Below the pieces are notes generated by a model. It was not told where the DNA came from and made no database searches. It saw nothing but the letters and a program-made list of their open reading frames with translations. Both the position numbers and the translations under genes were made by a program. From Pseudomonadota bacterium (GTDB lineage Bacteria > Pseudomonadota > Gammaproteobacteria > Burkholderiales > JAJZUU01): a stretch of DNA of 53,408 bases. The DNA is taken from positions 1 to 53,408 of the forward strand of contig JAJZUU010000013.1 of the NCBI GenBank assembly GCA_021848325.1, in the 5' to 3' direction. This document shows positions 18,705 to 28,346 of this stretch, piece by piece. Positions within the stretch are counted from its first letter, which is position 1; each line of letters starts with the position of its first letter.

Positions 18705-18734
18705 TTGAAATCGGCCGGCCCGACCGCATATAGT
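18705..18734 (+). promoter_or_regulatory. Candidate sigma-70 promoter of ctpA
   Basis: TTGAAA at 18705-18710 and TATAGT at 18729-18734 are 18 bp apart, about 50 bp upstream of the ctpA start. Five of six bases match at the -35 and five of six at the -10. Confidence 0.45.
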
Positions 18735-18786
18735 GGGAACCTTGCCGGCCCGAATGCCGGAGGCGCGAAATTAAGGAGATCAGGTG

Positions 18787-20169
18787 ATGCGCGGTAAGTT
18801 GCAAAAACTCGGCCTGCTTACGCTAGGCATAGCCCTAGGCGTAATGCTCAGCCTCAACTATTCGGCCGAGGCCGACAGGGAGGCCGCGGCGCCGCTGCCT
18901 GTCGACGAGCTGCGCGCATTTACCGAGGTATTCGGCAAGATCAAGAGCGACTATGTGGAGCCGGTGAGCGACAAGAAGCTCATCGATTCGGCCATCAACG
19001 GCATGCTGTCCGGCCTTGATCCGCACTCGGCCTATCTCGACGCCGATGCCTTCAAGGACCTCCAGGTGGGCACCAGAGGCGAGTTCGGCGGCTTGGGAAT
19101 CGAGGTCACCACGGAGGACGGTTTCGTCAAAGTGGTGTCCCCCATCGAGGACACCCCCGCCTTCCGCGCCGGAATCAAGACCGGCGACCTCATCATCAAG
19201 CTGGACGATACGCCGGTCAAGGGCATGTCCTTGAACGAAGCGGTAAAACGCATGCGCGGCAAACCCGATACCCGCCTCACCCTGACCATTCTGCGCAAGG
19301 GCGAGGCCAAGCCCCTGGTCGTCACCCTGACCCGTGCCGTCATCCAGATCAAGAGCGTGAAATACCAGCTCGTCGAGCCGGGCTACGGCTATGCCCGCAT
19401 TACCCAGTTCCAGGAGCACACGGGCGCCGACCTGGCGAAAGCCATCGAAACGCTTTACAAGGAAAACAAGGGCCCCCTGAAAGGCCTGGTGCTCGACCTG
19501 CGCAACGACCCGGGCGGATTGTTGAACGCTGCCGTGGGCGTATCCTCGGCGTTCCTGCCGGCCCACTCGCTGGTGGTCTACACCGACGGGCGCGCCGAGG
19601 ACTCCAAGATGAAGTTCACCGCCGACAAGGAGGATTACCTGCGCGGCGACGAGAGCGACTACCTGGAGCACCTGCCGCCGCAGATCAAGACCGTGCCCAT
19701 GATCGTGCTGGTCAACGGCGGCACCGCCTCCGCGTCGGAAATCGTGTCGGGCGCCCTGCAGGACCACAAACGGGCGGTCATCATGGGCACCCAGAGCTTC
19801 GGCAAGGGCTCGGTGCAGACCATCCTGCCGCTGGGCAACGGCACCGCCATCAAGCTCACCACGGCCCTCTACTATACCCCCAACGGTCGTTCCATCCAGG
19901 CCAAGGGGATCACGCCGGACATCGTGGTGGAAGAAGCCACCCTGAGTGCTGCGGCGGACGACTCGCCCCTGAGTCTGCGTGAAGCGGACCTGGATCACCA
20001 CCTGCTCAATGGGCAGAAGGGCACCAAAAAGCCCGCGCCCCTCAAACTGCCCGCGCCGGCACCCCAGGGCAAGGGGCCCAAGGATGGGTCTGTCGTTTCC
20101 AAGGACGACTATCAGTTGAACCAGGCGCTCACCCTGCTGAAAGGCCTGCAGATCTTCGAGCACCGATAA
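18787..20169 (+). CDS. ctpA: S41 C-terminal processing peptidase CtpA
   Basis: A 460-residue periplasmic serine protease. After an N-terminal signal/anchor (LGLLTLGIALGVMLSLNY) come a helical N-domain, a PDZ domain (about 98-170, FGGLGIEV to LTLTI) and the S41 core. The Ser-Lys dyad is visible in GGTASASEI (Ser315/317) and SFGKGSVQ (Lys340). ATG 18787 is chosen over the adjacent GTG at 18784 because AAGGAG then stands eight bases upstream. Downstream of envC, it probably acts in envelope proteolysis linked to peptidoglycan remodelling. Confidence 0.95.
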   Translation: MRGKLQKLGLLTLGIALGVMLSLNYSAEADREAAAPLPVDELRAFTEVFGKIKSDYVEPVSDKKLIDSAINGMLSGLDPHSAYLDADAFKDLQVGTRGEFGGLGIEVTTEDGFVKVVSPIEDTPAFRAGIKTGDLIIKLDDTPVKGMSLNEAVKRMRGKPDTRLTLTILRKGEAKPLVVTLTRAVIQIKSVKYQLVEPGYGYARITQFQEHTGADLAKAIETLYKENKGPLKGLVLDLRNDPGGLLNAAVGVSSAFLPAHSLVVYTDGRAEDSKMKFTADKEDYLRGDESDYLEHLPPQIKTVPMIVLVNGGTASASEIVSGALQDHKRAVIMGTQSFGKGSVQTILPLGNGTAIKLTTALYYTPNGRSIQAKGITPDIVVEEATLSAAADDSPLSLREADLDHHLLNGQKGTKKPAPLKLPAPAPQGKGPKDGSVVSKDDYQLNQALTLLKGLQIFEHR

Positions 20170-20188
20170 GCCGCGGCGCGCGGAGGGA

Positions 20189-20218
20189 TTCGCAACGGCC
20201 CGGTCTTGGGATTATACT
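20189..20218 (+). promoter_or_regulatory. Candidate sigma-70 promoter upstream of the small conserved gene and moeB
   Basis: TATACT at 20213-20218 is a strong -10; TTCGCA at 20189-20194 is a weak -35 with 18-bp spacing. It lies about 100 bp before the ATG at 20320. Confidence 0.35.
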
Positions 20219-20319
20219 GGGATGCTTCAAGGGGCGCCCGCCGTTCTTGACGTTGCACCCGGCGGGCACCGGGTGCCCGCCCTGCTCCCAAACCGTTGCG
20301 CCGCAATCGGGGGCCCAGC

Positions 20320-20715
20320 ATGTTGCCGACCGACTTACGCAAGAGCAGGGAAATATGCTTCAGTTGCCTGCCGCCGGGCCAGGCCGATCGCGCCGTCCAG
20401 TTGCTGGGCGGCCTGGATGACCTGGATCTGCGCGCCGGTCCGCACGGGAATAGCCTGGTGGTCAGCTACAACCTGCTCGACTATACCCTGCAGGGGCTGG
20501 AAAACGCCCTGATCGCCCAGCGCTTCCACCTGGAAAATTCGCTGCTGCAAAAGCTCAGGCGGGCCCTGGTGTATTATTGCGAGGAGGTGCAGCGGGCCAA
20601 CCTGAAGGCCCCGGAACGTCAGCAGAAGGCCCGCCGGATCTTCGTCCAGGCCTACGAGCATCACCTCCACGGCGACCACGACGACACCCCGGAAGAGTGG
20701 CGCGAATACAAGTAG
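20320..20715 (+). CDS. Small conserved protein, ferredoxin-like (HMA-like) fold suspected
   Basis: A 131-residue soluble protein between ctpA and moeB. Residues about 12-75 read like a heavy-metal-associated alpha/beta sandwich: FSCLPPGQADRAVQLL, then GLDDLDLRAG, then NSLVVSYNLLDYTL. The metal CxxC is absent; one Cys remains in CFSCLPP. The second half is helical, charged and His-rich (YEHHLHGDHDD). Start ATG 20320 is the first in frame after the promoter-like element, with only a weak purine-rich site; the TTG at 20296 is an alternative. I do not recognise a named family, and no function is assigned. Confidence 0.7.
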   Translation: MLPTDLRKSREICFSCLPPGQADRAVQLLGGLDDLDLRAGPHGNSLVVSYNLLDYTLQGLENALIAQRFHLENSLLQKLRRALVYYCEEVQRANLKAPERQQKARRIFVQAYEHHLHGDHDDTPEEWREYK

Positions 20716-20797
20716 ACCGGCCCCGGTCAGCGCCGTTTTGCGGCAAGATCCGCTGGCCGAGGCCGGACGGCACCCTCCCCCCGCACACCCGAACCCG

Positions 20798-21586
20798 ATG
20801 AACGACAACCAGCTTCTGCGCTACAGCCGCCATATCCTGCTGCCGCAAATCGGCGTGGAAGGGCAGGAGCGGCTGATGCATTCCCATGCCCTCATCGTCG
20901 GCGCCGGCGGCCTGGGCTCACCCGCCGCGCTGTACCTGGCGGCAAGCGGGATCGGGCGCATCACCATCTGCGACGGGGACGCGGTGGACCTCACCAACCT
21001 GCAGCGCCAGATCGTCCACCGCACCGATTCCGTCGGCCTCAACAAGGCGGCCTCCGCCCGCCATACCCTCGCGGGCCTCAACCCGGAGGTTTCCGTGGAG
21101 GCCGTCCCCTCGCGCCTGGGCGGCGAGGAATTGCTGCAGCGGGTAGCCGCGGCGGATGTGGTGCTGGACGCGAGCGACAACTTCGCCACCCGCCACGCCG
21201 TCAACCGCGCCTGCGTGAGCAGCCGCAAACCCCTGGTCTCCGGCGCCGCGGTGCGTTTCGACGGCCAACTGGCGGTGTTCGACCTGCGCGAAGAAGCAAG
21301 CCCTTGCTACCACTGCCTGTTCCCGGAGCAAGGTGAACCGGACGAGACGCGCTGCGCCGAGAACGGGGTGTTTTCCCCCCTGGTCGGGATCATCGGCACG
21401 GTCCAGGCGGCCGAGGCCATCAAGGCTCTGCTGGGGATCGGGCAGACATTGAACGGTCGTTTGCTGCTGCTGGATGCGCTGGACATGGAGTGGCGCTCGA
21501 TCGCACTCGCCAAGGACCCCGGCTGCCCGGTATGCAGCCACCGGGCAAGGGGTGGCCTTCAGGAGGCGACTAGCCCGCCAACTTGA
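20798..21586 (+). CDS. moeB: MoeB/ThiF/HesA-family adenylyltransferase
   Basis: A 262-residue E1-like enzyme that adenylates the C-terminal Gly of a small sulfur-carrier protein (MoaD or ThiS type). The nucleotide-binding loop VGAGGLGSP is near residue 35, the Arg finger region [11 protein letters not shown] near 68, and Zn-binding cysteine pairs are CYHC and CPVC. Length is that of MoeB without a rhodanese tail. ATG 20798 gives the standard N-terminus [15 protein letters not shown]. Its stop overlaps the convergent chemoreceptor gene by 17 bp. Confidence 0.92.
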   Translation: MNDNQLLRYSRHILLPQIGVEGQERLMHSHALIVGAGGLGSPAALYLAASGIGRITICDGDAVDLTNLQRQIVHRTDSVGLNKAASARHTLAGLNPEVSVEAVPSRLGGEELLQRVAAADVVLDASDNFATRHAVNRACVSSRKPLVSGAAVRFDGQLAVFDLREEASPCYHCLFPEQGEPDETRCAENGVFSPLVGIIGTVQAAEAIKALLGIGQTLNGRLLLLDALDMEWRSIALAKDPGCPVCSHRARGGLQEATSPPT

Positions 21587-23204
21587 ATTGCCCTACCAGC
21601 CGCTGCAGTTCCCCCGCAGTGGCGGCCAGGCTGTCCGCCGCGGCGCCCACATGGCGGATACTGGCGGCATTCTCTTCGGTGAGGCCGGATATCTTTTCCA
21701 TGCCCACGGCCGTTTCCGTGCTGGCCGCCTTCTGCTCGTTGGTCGCGGCGGCGATGTCCTGGGCCAGCTTGTTGACTTCCGTTGCCGCCGCCGCGATCTC
21801 CCGCAATATGTCACGTGTTTTCAGGGTGAGTTCCGACTCCTCCCTCACCTCCTGCCGTACCTGCCGCATCGCCGTCACCGCCATGCCGGTCTTGCTGTGG
21901 ATCACCTCCACCACCTGCGCGATGTCCGTGGTACTGGAGGAAGTCCGCTCGGCCAGCTTTCTCACCTCGTCCGCCACCACCGCGAAGCCGCGCCCCTGTT
22001 CCCCGGCGCGCGCCGCCTCGATCGCCGCGTTGAGGGCCAGCAGGTTGGTCTGGTCGGCGATTTCCTTGATGACCCGCGTGACCTCGCCGATCCTCTCGAT
22101 CGCGCCGCTCAGTTCCTCGATGGTGGCGCCGGAGGACTCCACGCTGGTGACGATGCGCTGGCTGGATTGCACCTCCCTGGTCATGTTTTCGTTGCCGCTC
22201 GCGGCGATGTCCTGGGTCTTGGCGCTCGCCTCGGCCACCCGGCTGGCACCGGACGCCACCTCCGCGATGGACACGGTGACTTCTTCGATCGCGGCGCTGA
22301 TCTGCATGATGCGCTCCGTCTGACTCTCCGCCCTGGCGCTCACCTGGGCTGCCTCGGCGGACAGGCCGGACGAAGAGGAGGCGACGTCGTTCGAGGCCCG
22401 GCTGACGCCGCCGATGATCTGCAGCAGGTGCTGGTTCATGTCCTTGAGTGCCAGCAACAGGGTGGCCAGCTCGTCGCCACCCCTCACCTCGATGCTGCCG
22501 GACAGATCGCCCCGTGCGATCTTTCTCGCCACCCCGACCGCACGGTTCAGGGGCTGCGTGATGCTGCGGGTGATGAAATAGGCGATTCCCGCCCCCAGCG
22601 CCATCGCCGCCGCCCACAGGGCGATCATGAATATCAGCGCCCCGTGGTAGGCCTGGGCCGCTCCCTGCGCCGAGACCTCGACCACTCGCTGCCGACGCTT
22701 GAGCATCCCGTCAAGTTGCGACAGCAGTTCCAACTGGCCCGGCCGGATCTGCTCCCGCATCACCTTGGCGGCATTGGCCGGGTCGCCGCTCAGGGAAAAA
22801 TCCACCGCCTGATCCACCATGCCCTGGACCCGATCCTCCAGTTGCGCCAGTTGTACCAACTGCCCCTTGTCCCGGGAACCGGCGACCAGCTTGTCGAGCG
22901 CGGCCGCGCTCGACCGGTAACGGGCGCGCGCCTCCTTCATGAACTTGAGTTCGGTCTTGATGAAGGAGACGTCCTGCTGCAGGATGATGTCCCGCAGGGC
23001 CACCGACTGCTGCCGCACCGCATCGCGCATGGCGTTGACATGGGCGACCTGGGCGAAATCCCGCTGGACCAGGTGGTCCAGGTTCCGCTGCAGCAGGGAT
23101 AGGCGGCTCAGACCGATGGCGGCAAGGGCCGTCATCAGCAGCAGCAGCATGCCGAAGCCGACGCCGAGACGGGCCCCGACCTTAAGGGAAGAGAGCGGAT
23201 TCAT
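21570..23204 (-). CDS. Methyl-accepting chemotaxis protein (four-helix-bundle sensor)
   Basis: A 544-residue transducer: TM1 (about 11-33), a periplasmic four-helix-bundle domain of about 155 residues, TM2 (about 190-213), HAMP ([20 protein letters not shown]) and a cytoplasmic signalling rod. The hairpin tip contains [20 protein letters not shown] and [16 protein letters not shown], the CheA/CheW contact region. There is no C-terminal CheR-binding pentapeptide. It follows a secreted Cache-like protein gene by 59 bp, so that protein may present the stimulus. The ligand is unknown. Confidence 0.95.
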   Translation of the reverse strand: MNPLSSLKVGARLGVGFGMLLLLMTALAAIGLSRLSLLQRNLDHLVQRDFAQVAHVNAMRDAVRQQSVALRDIILQQDVSFIKTELKFMKEARARYRSSAAALDKLVAGSRDKGQLVQLAQLEDRVQGMVDQAVDFSLSGDPANAAKVMREQIRPGQLELLSQLDGMLKRRQRVVEVSAQGAAQAYHGALIFMIALWAAAMALGAGIAYFITRSITQPLNRAVGVARKIARGDLSGSIEVRGGDELATLLLALKDMNQHLLQIIGGVSRASNDVASSSSGLSAEAAQVSARAESQTERIMQISAAIEEVTVSIAEVASGASRVAEASAKTQDIAASGNENMTREVQSSQRIVTSVESSGATIEELSGAIERIGEVTRVIKEIADQTNLLALNAAIEAARAGEQGRGFAVVADEVRKLAERTSSSTTDIAQVVEVIHSKTGMAVTAMRQVRQEVREESELTLKTRDILREIAAAATEVNKLAQDIAAATNEQKAASTETAVGMEKISGLTEENAASIRHVGAAADSLAATAGELQRLVGQFKLAG

Positions 23205-23263
23205 GGCTTGCTCCGACGAAATTCAAGCGAGAGGCCGGGCCGGGGCCCGGCCGGGAAGGATGG

Positions 23264-23842
23264 TCACTGGACTTGCACCGCGGAATGGATCACGCCGACG
23301 GGCTTTCCTCCGTCCAGCACGGGGGCCGCGATCTGCACGCTGTTGCGCTGGGTGGTGGGATCGGGCTTCATCTCGCCGGCGGCCCAGGGCTCGCCCTTCA
23401 TCCCGTTGACGAAGGGCGGCTTGGTGCCGTTGTTGTAAAGCAGCGGCTTGGCGCTGGAACTGGCGGCGACTAGGTTGCCCTTGGCGTCCCGGATGTTGAG
23501 CTTGCCCAGGTTCTTGTCCTGTTCCCACTTGCTCACCAGCTTGCCTGCCGGGCTGGTCTGAAAGGCCGCGACCACCGGGTCCTTGTCGCCCAGCTCGATC
23601 CATTTGCTATTGCTCATGCCGGGCAAGGGGCCTTTCGCGTTGGCCTCCCTGACCGCGTTCACGATGATCGGATCGGCCGCCCACTTCACCAGCTTCTCCT
23701 TGTACTTGTCCACCTTGGCCTGCACCTCCTTCGGCATCGGGGCGGCCTTTGCGGGCGGAACGACGAGATAGGCGGCGGCGATTCCAAACAAGCCGAACGC
23801 GAGATACGGAACAAGCCGTTGCCTTATTGCCCTTGTTTTCAT
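23264..23842 (-). CDS. Secreted Cache/PDC-like sensor-domain protein
   Basis: A 192-residue protein with a signal peptide (YLAFGLFGIAAAYLV, likely cleavage after AKA near residue 33). The rest is soluble and resembles a stand-alone Cache domain: a long helix (KEVQAKVDKYKEKLVKW), then NLGKLNIRDAKGNLVA and, near the end, SVQIAAPVLDGGKPVGVIH, the usual closing strands. AAGG lies eight bases before ATG 23842. It is upstream of a chemoreceptor with a small four-helix sensor on the same strand, so a periplasmic sensor-partner role is likely but inferred. Confidence 0.8.
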   Translation of the reverse strand: MKTRAIRQRLVPYLAFGLFGIAAAYLVVPPAKAAPMPKEVQAKVDKYKEKLVKWAADPIIVNAVREANAKGPLPGMSNSKWIELGDKDPVVAAFQTSPAGKLVSKWEQDKNLGKLNIRDAKGNLVAASSSAKPLLYNNGTKPPFVNGMKGEPWAAGEMKPDPTTQRNSVQIAAPVLDGGKPVGVIHSAVQVQ

Positions 23843-23981
23843 GGATATTCCCTTCCTGATATCACGTGACGAAATGTGGGCGTCCGGGGAGACTCGGCAC
23901 ACAAGGCCTGTCCGCGGGCAGCCCGACATCCTAAGATATCGTCCAGCGGCGGAAACTCTTTAAGGAAATCGGGAGGGAACG

Positions 23982-24560
23982 TCAGCAAGCCAGCAGCAGC
24001 TTCTTCTGCTCCTCCCAGTGCTCCATGGGCGGGCGCCGGAAGCCGCTCTTGGCAAACTGGTGCCAGCGCCCGACGACCAGGCAGAATAGCTTGTTGGCCT
24101 GGGCGCTGGCGTCGGTCTGCGGCGCGATCTCGTTCTGGCTTGCGGCGATCCGCAGGCTCTGCCTCAGGGTCGCCTCCAGCCGGTCGTGCAACTGGTTCAC
24201 CCGCGCCTGCAGGCGCTCGTCCTCGTTCACCAGGGCGTCCCCGATCAGGACCCGGGTCATGCCCGGGTTCTTTTGGGCAAACCCCAGCAGCAAGGCCATG
24301 ATGGCCTCCACCTGCTGCACCCCGCTTTGCTCTTCGCTGGTGATCTTGTTGATGAGCCCGAACAGCGTCTGCTCGATGAATTCGATCAGCCCCTCGAACA
24401 TCTGCGCCTTGCTGGCGAAGTGGCGGTAGAGCGCGGCCTCGGACACGCCCAGTCTGGCCGCGAGGGCGGCGGTGGTGATCTTCTCGCCCCGGGGCTGCTG
24501 CAACATCTCCGCCAGGGTTTGCAAGATCTGTAGTTTTCTCTCGCCCGGTTTTGCCGCCAT
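23982..24560 (-). CDS. slmA: Nucleoid occlusion factor SlmA (TetR family)
   Basis: A 192-residue TetR-fold protein that binds chromosomal sites and inhibits FtsZ ring formation over the nucleoid. The HTH is TTAALAARLGVSEAALYRHF (about 29-48), matching SlmA, and the body contains QMFEGLIEFIEQTLFG and the C-terminal HWEEQKKLL. It lies downstream of argB and the pyrimidine nucleotidase, a conserved betaproteobacterial trio. Confidence 0.93.
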   Translation of the reverse strand: MAAKPGERKLQILQTLAEMLQQPRGEKITTAALAARLGVSEAALYRHFASKAQMFEGLIEFIEQTLFGLINKITSEEQSGVQQVEAIMALLLGFAQKNPGMTRVLIGDALVNEDERLQARVNQLHDRLEATLRQSLRIAASQNEIAPQTDASAQANKLFCLVVGRWHQFAKSGFRRPPMEHWEEQKKLLLAC

Positions 24561-24596
24561 GGAAACTCCTATCGGGTAAATGGAATCTTGCGGATT

Positions 24597-25265
24597 TTAA
24601 CCCGAAAACCCCCGCAACCGGTGTAGCTCGCGGGACAGGCGCAGCACCGAGGGCACGGCCACGTCGACATAGCTCGGGCGCTTGTCCGCCGGACCCACCC
24701 AAACGGTGCCCATGCCCAAGCGCTTCGCCGTTCTGAGATTTTGCAGGGAATCCTCCACCATGATGCAGCGCCGCGAATCGAGCCGCTTGCGCCGGAAAAT
24801 CCGGTAGAACCCGTAGCTGTCGGGCTTGGGTCGAAACCTGGCATGCTCGATGGTGAATATATCCTCGAACAGGTCGGCAATTTTCAAGATCTCCAGCACT
24901 GCCCGGGAGTAGTGCGCCGGGGCGTTGGAAAACACCACCTTGCGCCCGGGCAGACGCGCCAGGGCGTGGCGCAGCCCCCTGCGCCGCAGCACCATGGCGT
25001 CGAGCGAGGGGAACTGGTGGGTGTGCCACAGGAAATGCCGCGGGTCGGTGCCATGGTGCCTGATTAGCCCGGTCAGAGTCGCGCCGTAGCGCTGCCAGTA
25101 GCGCATGCGCAGGCGGTCGGCGCCGGCCTGGTCCAGCCCCAGGTGGGCCTGCAGATACGCGGTCATGGAACGGTTGAAGTGCGGAAAGATGTGCCGGTCG
25201 GCATCGTGCAGGGTGTTGTCCAGGTCGAACAGCCAAACCCTCGCAGACCGCCCCCCCTGGGCCAC
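24597..25265 (-). CDS. HAD-type pyrimidine 5'-nucleotidase
   Basis: A 222-residue HAD phosphatase of the SDT1/YjjG-like group. Motif I is FDLDNTLHD (nucleophile Asp near 14), motif II FSNAP, the motif III Lys is in RPKPDSYGFY and motif IV is MVEDS. The alpha-helical cap lies after motif I. Such enzymes remove phosphate from UMP/CMP or non-canonical pyrimidine nucleotides. The start almost abuts the stop of argB (one base between them), implying translational coupling. The precise substrate is not determinable. Confidence 0.88.
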   Translation of the reverse strand: MAQGGRSARVWLFDLDNTLHDADRHIFPHFNRSMTAYLQAHLGLDQAGADRLRMRYWQRYGATLTGLIRHHGTDPRHFLWHTHQFPSLDAMVLRRRGLRHALARLPGRKVVFSNAPAHYSRAVLEILKIADLFEDIFTIEHARFRPKPDSYGFYRIFRRKRLDSRRCIMVEDSLQNLRTAKRLGMGTVWVGPADKRPSYVDVAVPSVLRLSRELHRLRGFSG

Positions 25266-25266
25266 C

Positions 25267-26166
<900 letters not shown>

Positions 26167-26421
26167 CTATGGGTGGGCTTCCGCGCCGCCCGGGGACTGG
26201 ACAACGACCGCGTACATTTTACACCTGCGCGCCGGAGAAACAAAAACGACGCTGCAGGGCCGCCTCCGGATGACGCAGTGCCTGGGAACGCACTGGCTGC
26301 GCCGGGGTTTGGGGGATACCGGTTATGAAGACGCGCAAGGAAGTCGACCGGCTGGTATCGGGATCGCCAAGGCCGGCTTCGTGCCGGATCGGAAAGAAGG
26401 GGAAACCGCGATTGCCCCTGG

Positions 26422-26447
26422 CTAAGGGCTCGTTAACGAGCCCTTAG
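26422..26447. repeat. 26-bp perfect palindrome at the end of the copper-chaperone gene
   Basis: Positions 26422-26447 read identically on both strands, centred on GTTAAC with arms CTAAGGGCTC/GAGCCCTTAG. The arms include the TAA stop of the PCu(A)C gene (26444-26446). As RNA it would fold into a hairpin with a four-base loop. No U-run follows on the minus strand, so intrinsic termination is doubtful; an mRNA-stabilising stem or a DNA-binding site is equally possible. Confidence 0.6.
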
Positions 26448-26953
26448 TGCTGATGCCCCCCCATATCGCCCATGCCTTCCATCCCCTTCATCCCGTCCGC
26501 GGGCTTCCGCTCGTCCGCCGCGTCTTTCACCACGGCCGTGACTCGGATTTGGCTCCTGGCGCCGTCCACCCGCTCCACCGTTAGTGTCAGGGGCACCTTT
26601 TCCCCGGCCTTCAGCGGCTTCTTCAGGTCGATCAGCATGATATGGTAGCCGCCCGGCGCGAGCCGGATCGTCTGCTTGGCGGGCAGATCCAGCGCCTCCA
26701 TGCGGCGCATCTCCATGACCCCATCGCGCATGGTCATGGAGTGGATTTCCACCACCCCTGCGGCCGGGCTGCGCGCCTCCACCAGTTTGGCTGCGACCGG
26801 GCTGGTGATGTCCAGGTAGGCCGCCGCCACCTTCTGGCCGGGCACGGTGGCCCGGATCCACACGTTGGCCACGCCGATCCCGGCGCCCGCCGAGGCCGCC
26901 GCGGCGGTCAAGGCGAGGGCCGCCGCCAGTAAGGTACGCATCAGTTGTTTCAT
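26444..26953 (-). CDS. Periplasmic copper chaperone PCu(A)C
   Basis: A 169-residue exported protein (signal MRTLLAAALALTAAAASA) of the PCuAC/DUF461 family, which carries Cu(I) to cytochrome oxidase or its assembly factors. The copper ligands are in VEIHSMTMRDGVMEMRRM and GGYHIML (His and Met residues in the H-M...M...H-M arrangement). The tail is Met/His-rich (MKGMEGMGDMGGHQH), a second likely copper site. It lies downstream of TonB/ExbBD genes on the same strand but is separated from them by a 268-bp palindromic element that now forms its leader. Confidence 0.92.
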   Translation of the reverse strand: MKQLMRTLLAAALALTAAAASAGAGIGVANVWIRATVPGQKVAAAYLDITSPVAAKLVEARSPAAGVVEIHSMTMRDGVMEMRRMEALDLPAKQTIRLAPGGYHIMLIDLKKPLKAGEKVPLTLTVERVDGARSQIRVTAVVKDAADERKPADGMKGMEGMGDMGGHQH

Positions 26954-26978
26954 CGATTCCTCTCCTCCATCATTGAAC

Positions 26979-27254
26979 CTAGAAACGGTAGTTGGACGGG
27001 TTGGAGTGTGCGGTTTTCAGGGCGCAGGGCAAGGCATGACGACGCGGAATGGTCGTTCCATTCCAAGGAGTTATAACGCAGCCATGCGCCCTGAAGTGGG
27101 GGTGGCAGGGATGGGCGATTTATCGCCCAACTCGCAAAACCGTGCAATCCAGCCCGTAGCGGGCTCACCAAATGGGTGAATCCTGAAATCATTGAAAACC
27201 ACATTACAAGCATGTCGTTAAAACTTCAATGGAGCGGTCAACTGCCGTTTCTAG
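26979..27254. mobile_element. MITE-like element with CTAG duplication (exbD / PCu(A)C gap)
   Basis: A 268-bp body (26983-27250) is flanked by CTAG on both sides (26979-26982 and 27251-27254). The ends are inverted repeats; 18 of 19 bases match when the flanking AAC/GTT is included (AACCTAGAAACGG at the left, its complement at the right). It holds no ORF. Inside are several nested stems: TTCAGGGCGCA with TGCGCCCTGAA, GGAATGG with CCATTCC, GGGCGAT with ATCGCCC, and AGCCCG with CGGGCT. This accounts for almost all of the 313-bp gap between exbD and the copper chaperone. Confidence 0.7.
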
Positions 27255-27266
27255 GTTGAAAACACG

Positions 27267-27674
27267 CTAGCGGCCGGGGACGGTCACCAGCGCCACCTTG
27301 GCCACCCCGGCCCGTTGCGCCGCCGCCAGCACCTGGGCGATCTGCCGGTAGCGCGTGCCCTCGTCGGCATGGAGCTGGATGCCCAGGTTGCGGTCTTTCG
27401 CCAGCATCCGGCGCAGTTCCGCCTCCAGGGTGCCGGAGTGGACGAGCCGCCGCTCGATGAACACCGCTCCCTGGGCATCAATGGTAAGCTGGACCGTGCG
27501 CGCCGGGCTCACGGGGGCAGTGGCCGCCGTCTTCGGCAGGTTCACCCGCACCGCCTGCATGAGCAAGGGGGCGGTGACGATGAACACCACCAGCAGCACC
27601 AGCATCACGTCCACCAGGGGGGTGACGTTGATTTCGCTCATGGCCGCCGGTTCGGACTTGCCGTGCAACCCCAT
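27267..27674 (-). CDS. exbD: ExbD/TolR-family proton-channel subunit
   Basis: A 135-residue protein with one N-terminal membrane helix (VTPLVDVMLVLLVVFIVTAP), whose Asp in PLVDVML is the proton-carrying residue of the family. The periplasmic domain ends in VALVTVPGR. It is adjacent to an ExbB/TolQ gene (no gap) and a tonB gene. This separates it from the Tol-Pal system and makes the TonB-linked role likely. Confidence 0.92.
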   Translation of the reverse strand: MGLHGKSEPAAMSEINVTPLVDVMLVLLVVFIVTAPLLMQAVRVNLPKTAATAPVSPARTVQLTIDAQGAVFIERRLVHSGTLEAELRRMLAKDRNLGIQLHADEGTRYRQIAQVLAAAQRAGVAKVALVTVPGR

Positions 27675-28337
27675 TCAGCCTTCCCCTTCCACCACAAAGC
27701 CGGCCTGCATCGCCAGGTGCAGGAAATCGGCGGCGAAGTCCTCCAACTCGGCCACGTACAGGCGCACCCGCCGCAGGCCGTAATTATAGGCCAGCACCGC
27801 CGGGATGGCGGTGGCGATGCCGACGGCGGTAGCGATCAGCGCCTCGCCCACCGGCCCGGCCACCACGTCCAGCCCGGCCGCGCCGCTAGCGCCGATGTTC
27901 TGCAGCGCGTGCATGATGCCCCACACCGTGCCGAACAGACCCACGAACGGCGCCGTGCTGCCGATGCTGGCCAGGACCATCAGCCCGCCCTCCAGCCGGT
28001 GCTGTTCCTTCTGCACCTGCTGCCGCAGGCTGCGCTCCAGGATGTCCTGCTTGTCGCCGCTGTGCTGCAGGCTGCGCTCGCCGCGCCGCTGCATCTCCCG
28101 CAGGCAGGCAAAGCCGGCGTGGCAAAGCCGCGCCAGGGGACCGTCGTGCCGGGCGGCGGCCGCTTCGGCCTCGAACAGCCCCTGCGCGCCCCAGAAGGCC
28201 TTGCCGAACCCGCCGTTTTGCCGGGCCAGCCGCCATTGCAGCCAGCCCTTGCGCACGATCACGGTCCAGGACACTACCGAAAAACCGGCCAGGACCCACA
28301 GGGTCGCCGCGACGACGGCGGAGGATAGGGCGAACAT
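27675..28337 (-). CDS. exbB: ExbB/TolQ/MotA-family proton-channel subunit
   Basis: A 220-residue inner-membrane protein with three hydrophobic helices (starting VVAATLWVLAGFSVVSWTVIV) and the family signatures STAPFVGLFGTVWGIMHAL and GEALIATAVGIATAIPAVL. With ExbD it uses the proton gradient to energise TonB. Its stop is adjacent to the exbD start and it lies 9 bp after tonB, so the three form one unit. Confidence 0.92.
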   Translation of the reverse strand: MFALSSAVVAATLWVLAGFSVVSWTVIVRKGWLQWRLARQNGGFGKAFWGAQGLFEAEAAAARHDGPLARLCHAGFACLREMQRRGERSLQHSGDKQDILERSLRQQVQKEQHRLEGGLMVLASIGSTAPFVGLFGTVWGIMHALQNIGASGAAGLDVVAGPVGEALIATAVGIATAIPAVLAYNYGLRRVRLYVAELEDFAADFLHLAMQAGFVVEGEG

Positions 28338-28346
28338 GGTCTACGC

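Noticed and set aside
24561-24596. Terminator between the nucleotidase gene and slmA
   Set aside because: The 36-bp gap has no stem followed by T residues, so the three genes are taken as one transcript.
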